This document shows, piece after piece, positions 63,736 to 64,000 of a stretch of 64,000 bases of DNA. A program made the position numbers and the translations under genes. The DNA is from RH-AL1 sp965277735 (GTDB lineage Bacteria; Pseudomonadota; Alphaproteobacteria; Rhizobiales; Beijerinckiaceae). The stretch spans positions 1,736,001 through 1,800,000 of the forward strand of contig CBDIDO010000003.1 of NCBI GenBank assembly GCA_965277735.1. The letters are read 5' to 3'. A model generated the notes under the pieces. That model was not told the DNA's origin, searched no databases, and worked only from the letters and a program-made list of their open reading frames with translations. Every line of letters begins with the position of its first letter. Within the stretch, counting starts at the first letter, position 1.

Positions 63736-64000
63736 GTGAAGACACACGCTGTTTCGCTGGCCGCCGCTCTCGCGATCGCCACATCCGTCCCGGCCCTGGC
63801 CCAGACGCCGCCGACCCATGATCCCGCCAGGGTCGAGGGCGGCAGCTACAAGGTGGATCCCAACCATACCCAGGTGATGTTCTCCGTCTCGCACATGGGG
63901 TTTTCCACCTACACCGGCACGTTCTCCGGCGCCGACGGCGAGCTGACGCTTGACCCGAAGACGGCCAGCGCCAGCGCGCTGAAAGTAAGCGTGCCCGTGA
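63736..64000 (+). CDS. YceI-family periplasmic protein (3' end outside window)
   Basis: Isoprenoid-binding-fold periplasmic protein. The 88 visible residues start at GTG 63736 with a signal peptide (MKTHAVSLAAALAIATSVPA, cleavage near LAQ), followed by GGSYKVDPNHTQVMFSVSHM and GFSTYTGTFSGADGELTLDP, the YceI opening strands. A GAGGA ribosome binding site lies 8 bases upstream. The frame is open to the window edge. Family members are linked to stress and quinone transport, but no role is proven here. Confidence 0.9.
   Translation, partial: MKTHAVSLAAALAIATSVPALAQTPPTHDPARVEGGSYKVDPNHTQVMFSVSHMGFSTYTGTFSGADGELTLDPKTASASALKVSVPV

Overview
The window is a GC-rich chromosomal segment of an alphaproteobacterium, most likely of the order Hyphomicrobiales (Rhizobiales). 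The support is the atpH-A-G-D order, an Omp25-type beta-barrel protein, NCS1/NCS2 and BMP-type ABC transporters of rhizobial flavour, and short palindromes of the CTTCTCCC/GGGAGAAG and CCCCTCCC/GGGAGGGG kinds between convergent genes. The species cannot be named from the sequence alone.

Layout. (1) 1-7.4 kb: core genes on the minus strand, namely a small membrane protein, F1 ATP synthase genes atpD, atpG, atpA and atpH, and the helicase hrpB. (2) 7.5-14.5 kb: an accessory block next to a tRNA-Ala(CGC) gene. It holds an unrecognised ORF, a sulfotransferase, a giant glycine-rich Hint-domain gene split by an IS630-type insertion, and a DNA-ligase-like relic. (3) 14.6-46 kb: a large purine salvage and degradation cluster. 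It has an XdhD-type dehydrogenase with a separate FAD subunit, guanine deaminase, adenine deaminase (frameshifted), 8-oxoguanine deaminase and a nucleoside deaminase, followed by uricase, HIU hydrolase, OHCU decarboxylase, PuuE allantoinase, allantoicase, ureidoglycolate lyase and allantoin racemase. An HpxXYZ-like oxalurate module and an isochorismatase-type hydrolase sit in the same operon. Transport is highly redundant: an AzgA-like NCS2 permease, a uracil-xanthine NCS2 permease, another NCS2-like permease, an NCS1 allantoin-type permease, a BMP-type ABC importer whose binding protein lies 13 kb away, and a possible Tsx-like channel. (4) 46-50 kb: an Omp25-like porin, a small unknown protein, and a chemoreceptor-like protein that carries a UrtA/AmiC-type binding domain at its C-terminus. 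(5) 50-62.7 kb: a nitrogen-scavenging cluster. A NikR-like regulator is divergent from a binding-protein ABC transporter, followed by a creatininase-family enzyme, a GlnT-type glutamine synthetase, the paired DUF1989 proteins, a biotin-dependent urea/guanidine carboxylase and allophanate hydrolase. (6) 62.7-64 kb: a LysR regulator and a truncated YceI gene.

How it works together. Purines are taken up and deaminated or oxidised to urate. Urate goes through HIU, OHCU and allantoin to allantoate, and then to glyoxylate plus urea, with a possible side branch through oxalurate. The downstream cluster would release the last nitrogen as ammonia and assimilate it through glutamine synthetase.

The most important regulatory observation is a pair of identical hairpins, each with a CCGGG stem and an ACGA loop, just upstream of the DUF1989 gene. 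This matches the mini-ykkC (guanidine-II) riboswitch architecture. It reassigns the 'urea carboxylase' operon to guanidine: carboxylation, carboxyguanidine deimination, then allophanate hydrolysis.

Several reading frames are broken: ade, a DUF559 endonuclease, the isochorismatase and the ligase relic. These are either real decay or assembly error.
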